A DNA stretch of 64,000 bases from Nocardioides sp. T2.26MG-1 (GCF_950101795.1 NZ_CATNLZ010000033.1:60916-124915), one strand, 5' to 3'. Shown: positions 44,522 through 53,700, numbered from the stretch's first letter. A program made the numbers and translations. Notes: a model not told the origin generated them from the letters alone.

Positions 44522-45858
44522 GCAGCGGCGGCGCGGTGGGCGGAGGCGATCACCGCGGGGATGCCGACGCCGTCGTACGCCGCGCCGCAGACGGCCAGGC
44601 CGGGGACCTCGGCCACGGCCGCGCGGATGCGGGCGACGCGGTCGAGGTGGCCGACGGCGTACTGCGGGAGCCCGCCGCCCCAGCGCTGCACGTGGGTGTC
44701 GACCGGGACGGCCGTGAGACCCACGGCCGCGCCGAGGTCCTCGAGCGACCACGCGACCAGCTCCTCGTCGGTGGCCTGCAGCGCGAGCTCCTCGCGGTGC
44801 CGGCCGAGCGAGGTGCGCAGGAGCAGCAGCCCGTCGCCGGCCTCGCGGACCCAGCCCCACTTGGCGAACGAGAACGTCGCTGCCTTGACCCGGTGGCCCT
44901 CGACGGCGGGGACCAGGAAGCCCGAGGACTCCGTCGCCGCCAGGTCCGGTACGTCGTCCCCGCGGAACGCGAACGTGACCACGACCATCGAGGCCGACTC
45001 GACGGCCGCCAGCTCGGCGGCGGCGACCGGGGCGACCGAGCCGAGGAGCCGGGCGGTCGGCGCCGCCGGGGTCGCGAGCACGACCGCGTCCGCCTCGACC
45101 ATCTCGGGGGCGGTGGTCGGCCCGACCGTCAGCGCGAAGCCGGTGGCGGTGCGGACCAGCTCGCGGACGGTCGCGCCGGTGCGGACGTCCAGCCCGGCGG
45201 CGAGCGACTCGGGCAGCAGGCCCATGCCGCCGGGGACGCCGGCGAACACCGGGCCGGCGTAGGTCGTGGGGATCGCACCGGCCTGCTCGAGGATCGAGCC
45301 GCGCGAGGCGTAGGTCAGCAGCTGCGGCACCGACGCGCGGGCCGAGATCAGCCGCGCGTGCCCGGCGTACACGCCCCCGAGCAACGGCTCGACGAGCCGG
45401 TCGGTGACCTCGGGCCCGAACCGGCGGTCGACCAGCTCGCCGACGGAGATGTCGTCGTCGACCCGCTCAGGCCAGAGCGTCGGCTCCTCCCGCACCCGGG
45501 CGAGGCCCTCGCGGGAGAGCACTCCGGAGTACTCCAGCTCGCGCACGTCGAGCGGCACCCCCATCAGCGAGCGCGGCAGCGGCCGCAGCTCGCCGCGGGT
45601 CCAGATCCGCGAGGAGGCCACCGTGGGGTGCTCGATCGGGAGGCCGAGCTCACGGGCCAGCCCAACCCCCTCGGGGCGGCGGTTGAGCATCGCCTCCGCG
45701 CCCACGTCGACCGTGACGCCGGCGACCTCGTCGCGCCGCAGCTTGCCGCCGACGCGCGAGGACGACTCGAGCACGACCACGTCGTGGCCCGCGGCGACCA
45801 GGTCACGTGCCGCGCTCAGACCTGCGATGCCGGCACCCACGACCACGATCCTGCTCAC
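44482..45858 (-). CDS. hemY: Coproporphyrinogen III oxidase (HemY/CgoX)
   Basis: 458 residues. FAD enzyme converting coproporphyrinogen III to coproporphyrin III in actinobacteria. N-terminal dinucleotide fold VVVGAGIAGLSAARDLVAAG, VGGKLRRDEVAG, and a C-terminal ...VCGAAYDGVGIPAVIASAHRAA. GTG start. The final 11 residues are encoded by a dispersed palindrome, so the ancestral protein probably ended at about AAAAV. Upstream of hemQ, separated from hemE by the DUF4349 lipoprotein gene. Confidence 0.95.
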   Translation of the reverse strand: MSRIVVVGAGIAGLSAARDLVAAGHDVVVLESSSRVGGKLRRDEVAGVTVDVGAEAMLNRRPEGVGLARELGLPIEHPTVASSRIWTRGELRPLPRSLMGVPLDVRELEYSGVLSREGLARVREEPTLWPERVDDDISVGELVDRRFGPEVTDRLVEPLLGGVYAGHARLISARASVPQLLTYASRGSILEQAGAIPTTYAGPVFAGVPGGMGLLPESLAAGLDVRTGATVRELVRTATGFALTVGPTTAPEMVEADAVVLATPAAPTARLLGSVAPVAAAELAAVESASMVVVTFAFRGDDVPDLAATESSGFLVPAVEGHRVKAATFSFAKWGWVREAGDGLLLLRTSLGRHREELALQATDEELVAWSLEDLGAAVGLTAVPVDTHVQRWGGGLPQYAVGHLDRVARIRAAVAEVPGLAVCGAAYDGVGIPAVIASAHRAAAAVVPDDRALPEPG

Positions 45859-45917
45859 CCCGCGAGTCTCCCAGAGGACCCGGGAACCGATCGGCCGGGT
45901 CTGCCGTCCCAGCCGGT

Positions 45918-46868
45918 ATGAGGCTCACCCCGGTCCGCACCCTGGTCCCCGCTCTCCTCGTGCTGGCGGTCGCCGTCACCGGATGCTCCGGTGACGGCAA
46001 CGGCGACTCCGGTGGCGACTCGAGCGGCTCGGTCGCCGGCGCACCCGCCCCTGCCCAGGCCGAGGGCAACGTCGCCGACAGCGACCGCTCGGGCTTCGAG
46101 GTGCGCGACGGCGCCGACCTCCTGTCGACAGCGGAGCAGCCGGACCCGGCCGACCCGCAGCAGGCACTGATCAAGAAGGGCAACGTCGCGCTGCGGGCCG
46201 ACGACGTCGGCAAGACCCAGTTCGAGGTGCAGGGCGTCGTGGATGCCCACGGGGGCTCGGTGACCGAGGAGAAGACCACGACCGACGACGCCGGGGCGCC
46301 GGCGTACACCCGGATGGTGCTGCGGATCCCCGCGGCAGACTTCGACGACGCGATGACGGAGCTCAAGACCATCGAGGGCGCGGAGCTGGAGTCGGCGAAC
46401 ACCAGCGAGGAGGACGTCACCACCAAGCTGATCGACACCCAGACCCGGATCAAGGTGCAGCGCCGGAGCATCGAGCGGATCACCGTGCTCTTCGACCGGG
46501 CCCAGAGCATCCGCGACATCATGGCCATCGAGGCCCAGCTCTCCCGCCGGCAGGCCGACCTCGACTCGCTCGAGCGGCAGGCGGCGTACCTGCAGAGCCA
46601 GACCTCGCTGTCCACGATCGTCGTCAGCGTCGACCAGATCCCGGAGAAGAAGGCCACCAAACCGAAGGACGACGACACCGGCTTCCTCGCCGGGCTGTCG
46701 GCCGGCTGGCACGGCCTGGCGACGTTCGCCGTCGCGATGGCCACCCTGGTCGGCGCCCTGCTGCCGTGGATGGTCCTGCTGCTCGTCCTCGGCGTCCCGA
46801 CCCTGCTCGTCCTGCGGGCCACCCGTCGTCGTCGCCCGCATCCGGCCCCGGAGCCGTCGGAGGGATAG
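45918..46868 (+). CDS. DUF4349 lipoprotein with C-terminal membrane segment
   Basis: 316 residues: lipoprotein signal (VPALLVLAVAVTGCSGD), a Ser/Gly linker, the DUF4349 domain (LIKKGNVALRADDVGKTQFEV to LSTIVVSVDQIP), which includes a coiled-coil (TRIKVQRRSIERITVLFDRAQSIRDI...), and a C-terminal membrane helix (~275-305) with an Arg-rich tail. Function unknown; a cell-envelope role is likely. The TAG stop belongs to a dispersed palindrome. Divergent from hemY and convergent with hemE, so it is an insert in the haem cluster. Confidence 0.85.
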   Translation: MRLTPVRTLVPALLVLAVAVTGCSGDGNGDSGGDSSGSVAGAPAPAQAEGNVADSDRSGFEVRDGADLLSTAEQPDPADPQQALIKKGNVALRADDVGKTQFEVQGVVDAHGGSVTEEKTTTDDAGAPAYTRMVLRIPAADFDDAMTELKTIEGAELESANTSEEDVTTKLIDTQTRIKVQRRSIERITVLFDRAQSIRDIMAIEAQLSRRQADLDSLERQAAYLQSQTSLSTIVVSVDQIPEKKATKPKDDDTGFLAGLSAGWHGLATFAVAMATLVGALLPWMVLLLVLGVPTLLVLRATRRRRPHPAPEPSEG

Positions 46869-46925
46869 TCCCTGACGAACGGGCCCCTCGGGAGCGCTCC
46901 CACGGGGCCCGATCGTCAGGGAGTA
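46866..46925. repeat. Dispersed palindrome, copy 3
   Basis: TAGTCCCTGACGAACGGGCC ... GGGGCCCGATCGTCAGGGA, centre GGGAGCGCTCCC. It shares the A/T mismatch of the left arm with copy 1. Lies at the convergent end of DUF4349 and hemE, and provides the TAG stop of the former. Confidence 0.9.
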
Positions 46926-46938
46926 CCGCCCCGGGACC

Positions 46939-47976
46939 TCAGACGGGGTAGGACTGGACGAACTCCGTGAGCCGCTTGAGCTGGTCGGGGTCGGTGGAGG
47001 GGATGACGCCGTGGCCGAGGTTGAACACGTGGCCCCGGGCGGCCCGGCCGGCCTCGATGATCTCGGCGGCCCGGGCGGTCATGACCTCGGTGGGCGCGAA
47101 GACCAGCGTCGGGTCGAGGTTGCCCTGCACCGCCCGGTCACCCACCAGCGGGATCGCGTGCGCGAGCGGGGTGCGCCAGTCGACGCCGACCACGTCGGCG
47201 CCGGCCTCGCCCATGAGGCCGAGCAGGTTCGACGTACCGACACCGAAGTGGATGCGCGGCACGCCCAGCGCCCCGGCCCGCTCGAGCACGTGCGCGGAGT
47301 GCGGCATGACGTGGTCGCGGTAGTCAGCGGGAGTCAGCGCACCGGCCCACGAGTCGAACAGCTGCACGGCCGAGGCGCCCGCGGCGACCTGCACCTCGAG
47401 GTAGGCCGCGGAGATGCCGGCGATCTTGCGCAGCAGCGCGTCCCACACGTCGGGGGCGCCGAACATCATCGCCTTGGTCTTCGCGTGCTCCTTGGAGGGC
47501 CCGCCCTCGACGAGGTACGACGCGACCGTGAACGGCGCGCCCGCGAACCCGATCAGCGGCGTGCCACCGAGCTCGGCGACCAGGCCGCGGACCGCCTCGG
47601 TGATGAACGGCACGTGCTCGGGCGTCAGGTCCGGGATCGCCTCGACGTCCGCGAGCGTCCGCACCGGGTGGGCGACGACCGGGCCGACGCCGGGCACGAT
47701 GTCGAGGTCGACGTCGACCGCCTTGAGGGGCAGCACGATGTCGGAGAAGAAGATGGCCGCGTCGACGCCGTAGCGGCGGACCGGCTGCAGGGTGATCTCG
47801 ACGACCAGGGCCGGGTCCATGCAGGACTCGAGCATGCCGACGCCCTCACGGACCGCGAGGTACTCCGGCAGCGAGCGGCCCGCCTGGCGCATGAACCACA
47901 CCGGCGTGTGCGGCACCGGCTCGCCCCGCACGGCCCTCAGGAAAGCGCTGTCGGTGAGGCGTGGATCGGCGTTCAC
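46939..47976 (-). CDS. hemE: Uroporphyrinogen decarboxylase
   Basis: 345 residues. Converts uroporphyrinogen III to coproporphyrinogen III. Signatures: VWFMRQAGRSLPEY, AIFFSDIVLP, GFAGAPFTVASYL and FNLGHGVIPSTDP. GTG 47976. Divergent from DUF3000 69 bases away, the same arrangement as in mycobacteria (Rv2678c/Rv2680). Confidence 0.97.
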   Translation of the reverse strand: MNADPRLTDSAFLRAVRGEPVPHTPVWFMRQAGRSLPEYLAVREGVGMLESCMDPALVVEITLQPVRRYGVDAAIFFSDIVLPLKAVDVDLDIVPGVGPVVAHPVRTLADVEAIPDLTPEHVPFITEAVRGLVAELGGTPLIGFAGAPFTVASYLVEGGPSKEHAKTKAMMFGAPDVWDALLRKIAGISAAYLEVQVAAGASAVQLFDSWAGALTPADYRDHVMPHSAHVLERAGALGVPRIHFGVGTSNLLGLMGEAGADVVGVDWRTPLAHAIPLVGDRAVQGNLDPTLVFAPTEVMTARAAEIIEAGRAARGHVFNLGHGVIPSTDPDQLKRLTEFVQSYPV

Positions 47977-48033
47977 GGGCGAAGCCTCGCAGGTCAACCG
48001 GCGTGTTCGCACATCGGGATCGGAGGATCGACC

Positions 48034-48039
48034 TACTGT
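48034..48039 (+). promoter_or_regulatory. -10 element of DUF3000 gene
   Basis: TACTGT lies 6 nt before the ATG at 48046, giving a leaderless transcript. No clear -35 seen. Confidence 0.5.
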
Positions 48040-48045
48040 GACCCC

Positions 48046-48675
48046 ATGGTCGTCGGTCAGGAGACGCACCCGAGCACGGGTGCGGGTGCGGCACCCGCGG
48101 AGTTCCGCGATGCGGTGGCGACCATGCACGCCGCGCGGCTGCGCCCGGAGATCTTCTGCGAGGAGATGCCGGCGCCGCAGCGGATCGCGCCGTACGCCTC
48201 CGCGCTCTCCGCCGACGTCACCGTCGACGACACCGACGTCGGGACCGGCCGGATCATCCTGCTGCACGACCCCGCGGGCAACGACGCCTGGGAGGGCAGC
48301 TTCCGGTGCGTCGCCTACGCCCGCGCCGAGATCGACCTCGAGCTGATCACCGACCCGATGCTCGCTGCGGTGGGCTGGTCCTGGCTGACCGAGGCGCTCG
48401 AGGCGCACGGGGCGTCGTACGCCGCGGCCTCCGGCACGGTCACCCGGGTCGCGACCGAGAGCTTCGGCGGCATGTCCGACGAGGGCGGGACCGCCCAGAT
48501 CGAGATCCGGGCGTCCTGGACGCCGCTGGTCCCCGACGACCTGGCCCCGCTCGACCTGGCCCCGCACGTCGAGGCGTGGGGCGAGCTGCTCTGCACCGCC
48601 GTGGGCCTGCCGCCGGTGCCCGAGGGTGTCACCGTGATGCCGAGCCGCCGCGGACAGCGGGGCTCGGGACGCTGA
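48046..48675 (+). CDS. DUF3000-family protein
   Basis: 209 residues. Actinobacterial conserved protein next to hemE and ribonuclease D in many genomes. Seen: FRDAVATMHAARLRPEIFCEEMPAPQ, ASALSADVT, EGSFRCVAYARAEI and the C-terminal WGELLCTAVGLPPVPEGV. No catalytic motif is recognised. The stop is 1 base before the next ATG, so the pair is cotranscribed with the RNase D-like gene. Confidence 0.9.
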   Translation: MVVGQETHPSTGAGAAPAEFRDAVATMHAARLRPEIFCEEMPAPQRIAPYASALSADVTVDDTDVGTGRIILLHDPAGNDAWEGSFRCVAYARAEIDLELITDPMLAAVGWSWLTEALEAHGASYAAASGTVTRVATESFGGMSDEGGTAQIEIRASWTPLVPDDLAPLDLAPHVEAWGELLCTAVGLPPVPEGVTVMPSRRGQRGSGR

Positions 48676-48676
48676 C

Positions 48677-50002
48677 ATGACCTCTGCACCCCCCGATCCG
48701 ACCCCCGCCGAGACGCCCGACGAGATTCCCGACGAGACGCCCGCGCCGCCCCCCGCACCCGAGCGACCGCTGCTGACGCTGCGCGACGGCCTGCCCCGCA
48801 TCGTCGAGACCCCGGAGGGGCTCGCCGAGGTGTGCGAGCGGCTGGTCGCCGGCACCGGCCCGGTCGCCATCGACGCCGAGCGCGCCTCGGGCTACCGCTA
48901 CTCCTCCCGTGCCTACCTGATCCAGCTGCGCCGGGAGGGCTCGGGCACGTTCCTGGTCGACCCGATCCCGTTCGTGATCCTCCCGCAGCTCCAGGAGGCG
49001 CTCGAGGGCACCGAGTGGATCCTGCACGCCGCGACCCAGGACCTGCCCTGCCTTGCCGAGGTCGGCCTGGTGCCCACCGAGCTGTTCGACACCGAGCTGG
49101 CCGGCCGGCTGCTCGGCTACCCCCGCGTGGGCCTCGCGACGCTGGTCGAGAGCCTCCTCGGCGCCCGTCTCGCCAAGGAGCACTCGGCGGTCGACTGGTC
49201 GACCCGGCCGCTCCCGGAGCCGTGGCTGGAGTATGCCGCCCTCGACGTCGAGGTCCTCGTGGAGCTCAAGGCGCTGCTCGAGGCCGAGCTCGAGGCGACC
49301 GGCAAGGCCGAGTGGGCACGCCAGGAGTTCGACGCGCTGCGCAGCTTCGTGCAGGCCGAGCGGGTCGAGGCGTGGCGTCGTACGTCGGGCCTCCACCGGG
49401 TCCGCGGCCGGCGGGCCCTCGGCGCCGTGCGGGCCCTGTGGGAGACCCGCGACGAGATCGCCGAGCACCGCGACGTCACCCCCGGCCGCATCCTCCCCGA
49501 CTCTGCGATCGTCGCCGCGGCGCAGGCGCTGCCGACCGACCGGGCCACGCTGCTGGCGACCAAGGGCTTCCACGGCCGCGGCGCCGAGCGCTACGCCGCC
49601 CGGTGGGTGGCCGCGCTGCAGGAGGCCGCCGCGCTGGACGAGAAGGACCTGCCGACCCGTTCGCCGCGCGGCGACGGCCCGCCGCTGCCCCGCGCCTGGG
49701 CCGAGAAGGACCCGGTCGCGGCGCGCCGCCTGGCCCTGGCCCGCGCGGCCATGTCGGCGCTCGCGGAGGAGCACCACCTGCCGGTGGAGAACCTGCTCAC
49801 CCCCGACTACCTGCGCCGCACCCTCTGGACGCCGCCGCGCTCCCGGGACGAGGCGACGCTCGCCCCCGCGGTCGCCGACCAGCTGCGCGCCCTCGGGGCC
49901 CGCGAGTGGCAGGTCGAGCTGACCGCGCCCATCCTGGTCGACGCGATCCTCACCGCCGAGACGGAGCCCCTCGCCGAGCCGGAGCCCCCCGCGGCGGACT
50001 GA
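48677..50002 (+). CDS. Ribonuclease D-like exonuclease with HRDC domain
   Basis: 441 residues. A Pro-rich N-terminus, then the DEDD exonuclease domain: GPVAIDAERASGYRYSSRAYLIQL (first Asp-Glu), LHAATQDLPCL, the FDTELAGRLL Asp and YAALDVEVLVELK. An HRDC domain follows at ~220-300 (LHRVRGRRALGAVRALWETRDE). Trims the 3' ends of structured RNAs. ATG 48677 directly follows the DUF3000 stop. Confidence 0.93.
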   Translation: MTSAPPDPTPAETPDEIPDETPAPPPAPERPLLTLRDGLPRIVETPEGLAEVCERLVAGTGPVAIDAERASGYRYSSRAYLIQLRREGSGTFLVDPIPFVILPQLQEALEGTEWILHAATQDLPCLAEVGLVPTELFDTELAGRLLGYPRVGLATLVESLLGARLAKEHSAVDWSTRPLPEPWLEYAALDVEVLVELKALLEAELEATGKAEWARQEFDALRSFVQAERVEAWRRTSGLHRVRGRRALGAVRALWETRDEIAEHRDVTPGRILPDSAIVAAAQALPTDRATLLATKGFHGRGAERYAARWVAALQEAAALDEKDLPTRSPRGDGPPLPRAWAEKDPVAARRLALARAAMSALAEEHHLPVENLLTPDYLRRTLWTPPRSRDEATLAPAVADQLRALGAREWQVELTAPILVDAILTAETEPLAEPEPPAAD

Positions 50003-50028
50003 GCGGGATCGCGGCCCTCCGCCTCGAC

Positions 50029-50643
50029 TCAGCGGCGGTCGACGAGACCGGTCAGCTCGCTGCGGGACAGCGCCGGCCCGGCCAGGCGGTCCCCACCCGC
50101 CCGCAGTCCGCGGATGAACAGCTCGAGGTGCCGGCGGGCGAGCTCGTGCTTCGTCTCGTCCGGCAGCGGGCCCGGCAGCGGCCGCGCGATGCGGACCAGC
50201 ATCATCCCGACGTCCAGGAAGGTGACGTCCTGGGGCAGGTCGCCGCTCTCGTGGGCGGCCGCGACCAGCTGCTCGACGGCCCGCGCCGACGCGTCCCGCG
50301 CGGCGGCGAGCTCGGGCTCGTCGAGGTCGAGCGCGTCCAGCACCTGCGGGATCACCGCGGACACCCGGGTCTCGAGGGCGGCGCGCAGGTAGCCGGCCAG
50401 GGCCTCGAAGGGGTCGCTCTCGCCGGCCGCCTGCTCGGCCGCGGCGGCCGTCCGGGCCAACGCGTCGAGCACGACCGCGCGGAGCAGGGCGGTGCGGTCG
50501 GGGAAGCGCCGGTAGAGCGTGCCGATGCCGACGCCGGCGCGGTCGGCGATCTCCTCGAGCGCCACGCCGGGACCCTTCTCGGCGACCAGCTGCCGGGCCG
50601 CGTCGAGGAGCTGCTCCAGGTTGCGTCGGGCGTCCGCGCGCAT
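50029..50643 (-). CDS. TetR-family regulator
   Basis: 204 residues: helix-turn-helix at residues ~28-48 (ALEEIADRAGVGIGTLYRRF), then a helical ligand domain. Such regulators with this N-terminus (RADARRNLEQLLDAARQLVAEKG) commonly control nearby transporters or oxidoreductases, but no adjacent target is clear. ATG 50643; an alternative GTG two codons upstream. Convergent with RNase D and 70 bases from the solute-binding protein gene. Confidence 0.9.
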   Translation of the reverse strand: MRADARRNLEQLLDAARQLVAEKGPGVALEEIADRAGVGIGTLYRRFPDRTALLRAVVLDALARTAAAAEQAAGESDPFEALAGYLRAALETRVSAVIPQVLDALDLDEPELAAARDASARAVEQLVAAAHESGDLPQDVTFLDVGMMLVRIARPLPGPLPDETKHELARRHLELFIRGLRAGGDRLAGPALSRSELTGLVDRR

Positions 50644-50713
50644 CGTCACCGTCCCACCGTACCAAGCAACCGGAGACGATCCCTCCGAATCCGCGGGATT
50701 CGCCCGGCCGGCC

Positions 50714-52108
50714 TCACTCGGTGGGCGACTCGGACTCCCCCGGTGAGCCACTCGGCGACCCCGACGGCTCCGGCGGGCTGAGGATCGCGCGCGACTCCTC
50801 GTCGATCTGCTCGGTGAGTGCGTCCAGGTCGAGGACACCGACGCCGTAGACGAGCTGCTCCAGGGTCGGGTGCACCGCCGCCTCGACCTTGTCGAGCGTG
50901 TCGATGAGCGGGGGCAGGCTGATCGAGCGGACGCTGGTGTTGAAGATCGACGCGTGGAGCGGCCGGCGGCCCGACTGGAGGAACGTCTCGGAGAGCGCGA
51001 CCTCGAGGTTGGCGGGTGCGAGGTAGCCGGTGCGGGTCACCCGGCTGACCGACTCGGCGGAGATCGCGTGGACCAGGAAGTCGGCGGCCAGGGGGGTGCT
51101 CGCCGCGGTGCGCGACAGGCACATCCCGGTCACGTCGCCCACCGTGGAGGACCCGTCGAGGACGGGCATCGACATCACGTCGAAGTCGAGGCCGTCGACC
51201 TTCCGCAGCTCCGGCACCAACGAACGGTAGCCGGCGATCATGCCGAGCCGGCCACGCTCGAACCAGGTCAGCGGGCTGGCCTCGGCGAGCTGGTCCTCGT
51301 CGAGAGTGACCTGCGGGTTGCGCAGCAGCTCGAGGGTGCGCTCGAGCGCCGAGCGGGACCCGTCGCTCGAGAACGCCAACGACGTGGGAGACCCGAAGTC
51401 GTCGAAGACCGAGCCGCCCCCGGAGTTGATGAACGGGGCGAGCCCCGACAGCGTCGCCGCGATGTGCACGCCCTTGGTGCCGCGGCGTGGCCGGGCAGCG
51501 AAGTCCGCGGCTGCCGCGAACTGCTCGAAGGACCAGCTCGACGCGTCCTCGCCGGGAGCCTCCAGCCCGCGGGCACGCATCCGGTCGAAGTTCACCAGCG
51601 CCGGGTTGTAGTAGATGACCATCGGCGAGACGCCGTAGGGGATGCACTGCAGGCGGTCGTCGGCGCTGAACGCCTGGAGGGCATCGCGAGAGTAGCCGTC
51701 GCCGAACTCCACGCCCCGCTCGTCGAGCAGCTCGTCGACGGGCTGGTTGTGACGCTCGTCCAGCAGCCACCTCAGGTCGGTGCGCGAGGCGAGGAACACG
51801 TCCGGCACCTCGGCGCCGGAGTCGATGTCGGCGCGCATGGCGGCCTCGCTGGGCCAGGCGCGCAGCTTGACCGGGGGGCGGTCCTCGCCCGCGGCGTTCC
51901 ACGCGTCGACCATGGCGCGGAACGCCGAGACCTCGTCCTCCGGGCCGTACACACCGAAGGTCAGGTGGTCGACCGTCTGCGTCGTCGCCGCCGGCGTCGG
52001 GCCCGGACGGGGGGCGGATCCGTCGTCGGTGCAGCCCGCTGCCGACAGCGTCAGTGCGACCACGCTCACGGCACAGAGCAGTGCCCGGCGCCCCCGACTC
52101 GCCCTCAC
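50714..52108 (-). CDS. Orphan ABC-type solute-binding lipoprotein
   Basis: 464 residues. Signal peptide with lipobox (LTLSAAGCTDDG), and family 1 extracellular solute-binding domain: FGVYGPEDEVSAFRAMVDAWNAA, VPDVFLASR, PYGVSPMVIYYNPALV. Binds sugars or other small molecules outside the cell. GTG 52108 is chosen since AGGAGG lies 6 nt upstream; the ATG at 52114 would be directly against the AGGAGG. No permease or ATPase genes adjoin it. The tail is Ser/Pro-rich and disordered. Confidence 0.88.
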   Translation of the reverse strand: MRASRGRRALLCAVSVVALTLSAAGCTDDGSAPRPGPTPAATTQTVDHLTFGVYGPEDEVSAFRAMVDAWNAAGEDRPPVKLRAWPSEAAMRADIDSGAEVPDVFLASRTDLRWLLDERHNQPVDELLDERGVEFGDGYSRDALQAFSADDRLQCIPYGVSPMVIYYNPALVNFDRMRARGLEAPGEDASSWSFEQFAAAADFAARPRRGTKGVHIAATLSGLAPFINSGGGSVFDDFGSPTSLAFSSDGSRSALERTLELLRNPQVTLDEDQLAEASPLTWFERGRLGMIAGYRSLVPELRKVDGLDFDVMSMPVLDGSSTVGDVTGMCLSRTAASTPLAADFLVHAISAESVSRVTRTGYLAPANLEVALSETFLQSGRRPLHASIFNTSVRSISLPPLIDTLDKVEAAVHPTLEQLVYGVGVLDLDALTEQIDEESRAILSPPEPSGSPSGSPGESESPTE

Positions 52109-52260
52109 CGGCATCCTCCTCGCACGCGTTGTCTGCTGACCTGCCGGCCCGGTCGCGACCGGGGCCCGGACCACCCTATCCATCTGCGGGGAGATCCATT
52201 GCCGGGAGCCGAGTGGCGACCGCATGTCGCAACCACGAGCCACGGCCCGAGATCCCTACG

Positions 52261-53019
52261 ATGGCGGTCGTGCCTCGCGTCCAGACCTCCGCCCTGGCCG
52301 CCCTGTGCCTGGCGACCTCCGTCGTGCTCGCCGGTTGCGGAGCGGACGGTGACGGTCGGGATGCCGCGTCGCGCACGCCCTCGCCGACGGCGAGCCCCAG
52401 CGCCTCGCGCACCGCGACGGCGGCGCCGTCCGCGAGCGAGCCCACGACCTCCGCCGGGCCGACCCGCGAGCCCCGTGGGCACAAGGTCGGCAGGCTCGCG
52501 CCTCGGATGCGGTTGACCACCGCCGCGCACCTCCTCGACGCCGAGTCGCTGCCTCCACTGGGCGACGGTTCGTGGGAGGTCGCGGCCACCGGACCCGAGG
52601 ATCCCGAGCGCGACGGCACGGTCGGCACGTGCCAGAAGACCCTGCTCGGCCCCATCGGCGCCGTGGAGACGGTCCGCCGCACGTTCACCGCTCCGGGCCG
52701 CCTTGCCGCCACCCAGGTGGTCGCCCGGTTCGCCGACTCCCGGTCGGCGTGGCGGGCGCACCAGGTGCTGGTCGCGTGGCGCGACGACTGCGCCGACCGT
52801 GTCGACGGCAGTGACGTCGGTCCGCTCCGGCCGCTCGACGTGCGGTCCGGCACCGGCGAGAGCTATCGCACCGACGCGCGCAAGCGCGCCGCCGGACTCG
52901 CGATCCTGCGCACCGGCAGCTTCCTGACGCTCGTCGAGGTCGCTGCGGGAGCCGAGCACTACCCCACCGGGTGGGACCCGGCCCGGGTCGCAGCCCGACG
53001 GGTCGCCCGAACCTTCTAG
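52261..53019 (+). CDS. Lipoprotein of unknown function
   Basis: 252 residues: lipoprotein signal (SALAALCLATSVVLAGC, lipobox LAGC), a Ser/Thr/Pro linker of about 45 residues, then a ~170-residue domain with two Cys (VGTCQKT, WRDDCAD) resembling sensor domains of mycobacterial-type PknH or lipoproteins (VRRTFTAPGRLAATQVVARFADSRSAWRA). This resemblance is by eye only. ATG 52261; GTG 52270 is possible. Divergent from the solute-binding lipoprotein. Confidence 0.75.
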   Translation: MAVVPRVQTSALAALCLATSVVLAGCGADGDGRDAASRTPSPTASPSASRTATAAPSASEPTTSAGPTREPRGHKVGRLAPRMRLTTAAHLLDAESLPPLGDGSWEVAATGPEDPERDGTVGTCQKTLLGPIGAVETVRRTFTAPGRLAATQVVARFADSRSAWRAHQVLVAWRDDCADRVDGSDVGPLRPLDVRSGTGESYRTDARKRAAGLAILRTGSFLTLVEVAAGAEHYPTGWDPARVAARRVARTF

Positions 53020-53047
53020 CCGCGGCACTCCGGCGGGCGGTGCCCCA

Positions 53048-53076
53048 GCAACCTTCTCCCACCTCAGATCGGTTGC
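53048..53076. terminator. Weak hairpin
   Basis: GCAACC and GGTTGC arms, 17 nt apart, between the convergent lipoprotein and PemK-like genes. Confidence 0.3.
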
Positions 53077-53104
53077 CAGCCCAGCGCCGACCCGGCACCT
53101 GTCG

Positions 53105-53575
53105 CTACAGCGTGTGGAACCGCCCCGCCTCGGCGACCACACGGTCGAAGACGGCGCGGTCGAGCGCGGCGCCCTCCCGGCGTACGGCGTCGGGCGCGAG
53201 CTCGAGCAGCCGGTCCAGCCGCACCTCGCTCGGCCGCCGCTCGCGGTCCCAGCCTCCGGTGCCGACGTCCATCCAGTGCCGGCCCCAGCGGGCCTCGTCG
53301 GCGGCGTCGCGGTCGTGGTCCTTGCTGGTCAGCATCAGCCCGAGCAGCAGCTCCTCGCGCCGCCCGATGAGCAGCACCGGCCGGTCCTTGCCCTGCTGCG
53401 GGTCGTCCTCGTAGGGCACCCAGCCCCAGACGACCTCCCCGGGGTCGGGCCGGCCGTCGGCCTTCGGGGAGTACGACGTGGCCGTCCCGGCGGACGGCGC
53501 CGACCGGCCGGTCGGACGGGCCGTCGGACGCGCTGTCGAACGGGCCCGGCGCAGCAGCCGGCGCAGTGATCTCAT
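53105..53575 (-). CDS. Solitary PemK/MazF-like protein
   Basis: 156 residues. Residues ~45-130 match the PemK/MazF fold: PGEVVWGWVPYEDDPQQGKDR then RPVLLIGRREELLLGLMLTSK. The first 43 residues are Arg/Thr/Ser-rich and probably disordered. There is no antitoxin gene next to it on either side, so a ribonuclease toxin function is doubtful; such actinobacterial stand-alone proteins are of unknown role. ATG 53575. Gap to 53701 contains nothing recognisable. Confidence 0.75.
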   Translation of the reverse strand: MRSLRRLLRRARSTARPTARPTGRSAPSAGTATSYSPKADGRPDPGEVVWGWVPYEDDPQQGKDRPVLLIGRREELLLGLMLTSKDHDRDAADEARWGRHWMDVGTGGWDRERRPSEVRLDRLLELAPDAVRREGAALDRAVFDRVVAEAGRFHTL

Positions 53576-53700
53576 GCGCCGAGACTACGAGAGAGATGTA
53601 CACCGGACCGGGAGCGCCTCACGGCGCGTGGCCGCTCGTAGCGGCTGATTTTGGGACCCGGGGCTGCCACGGTCCGGCGTACTCGTCGAGTGTAACCGCG

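Noticed and set aside
53105..53575. Type II toxin-antitoxin pair
   Set aside because: No small antitoxin-like gene on either side.
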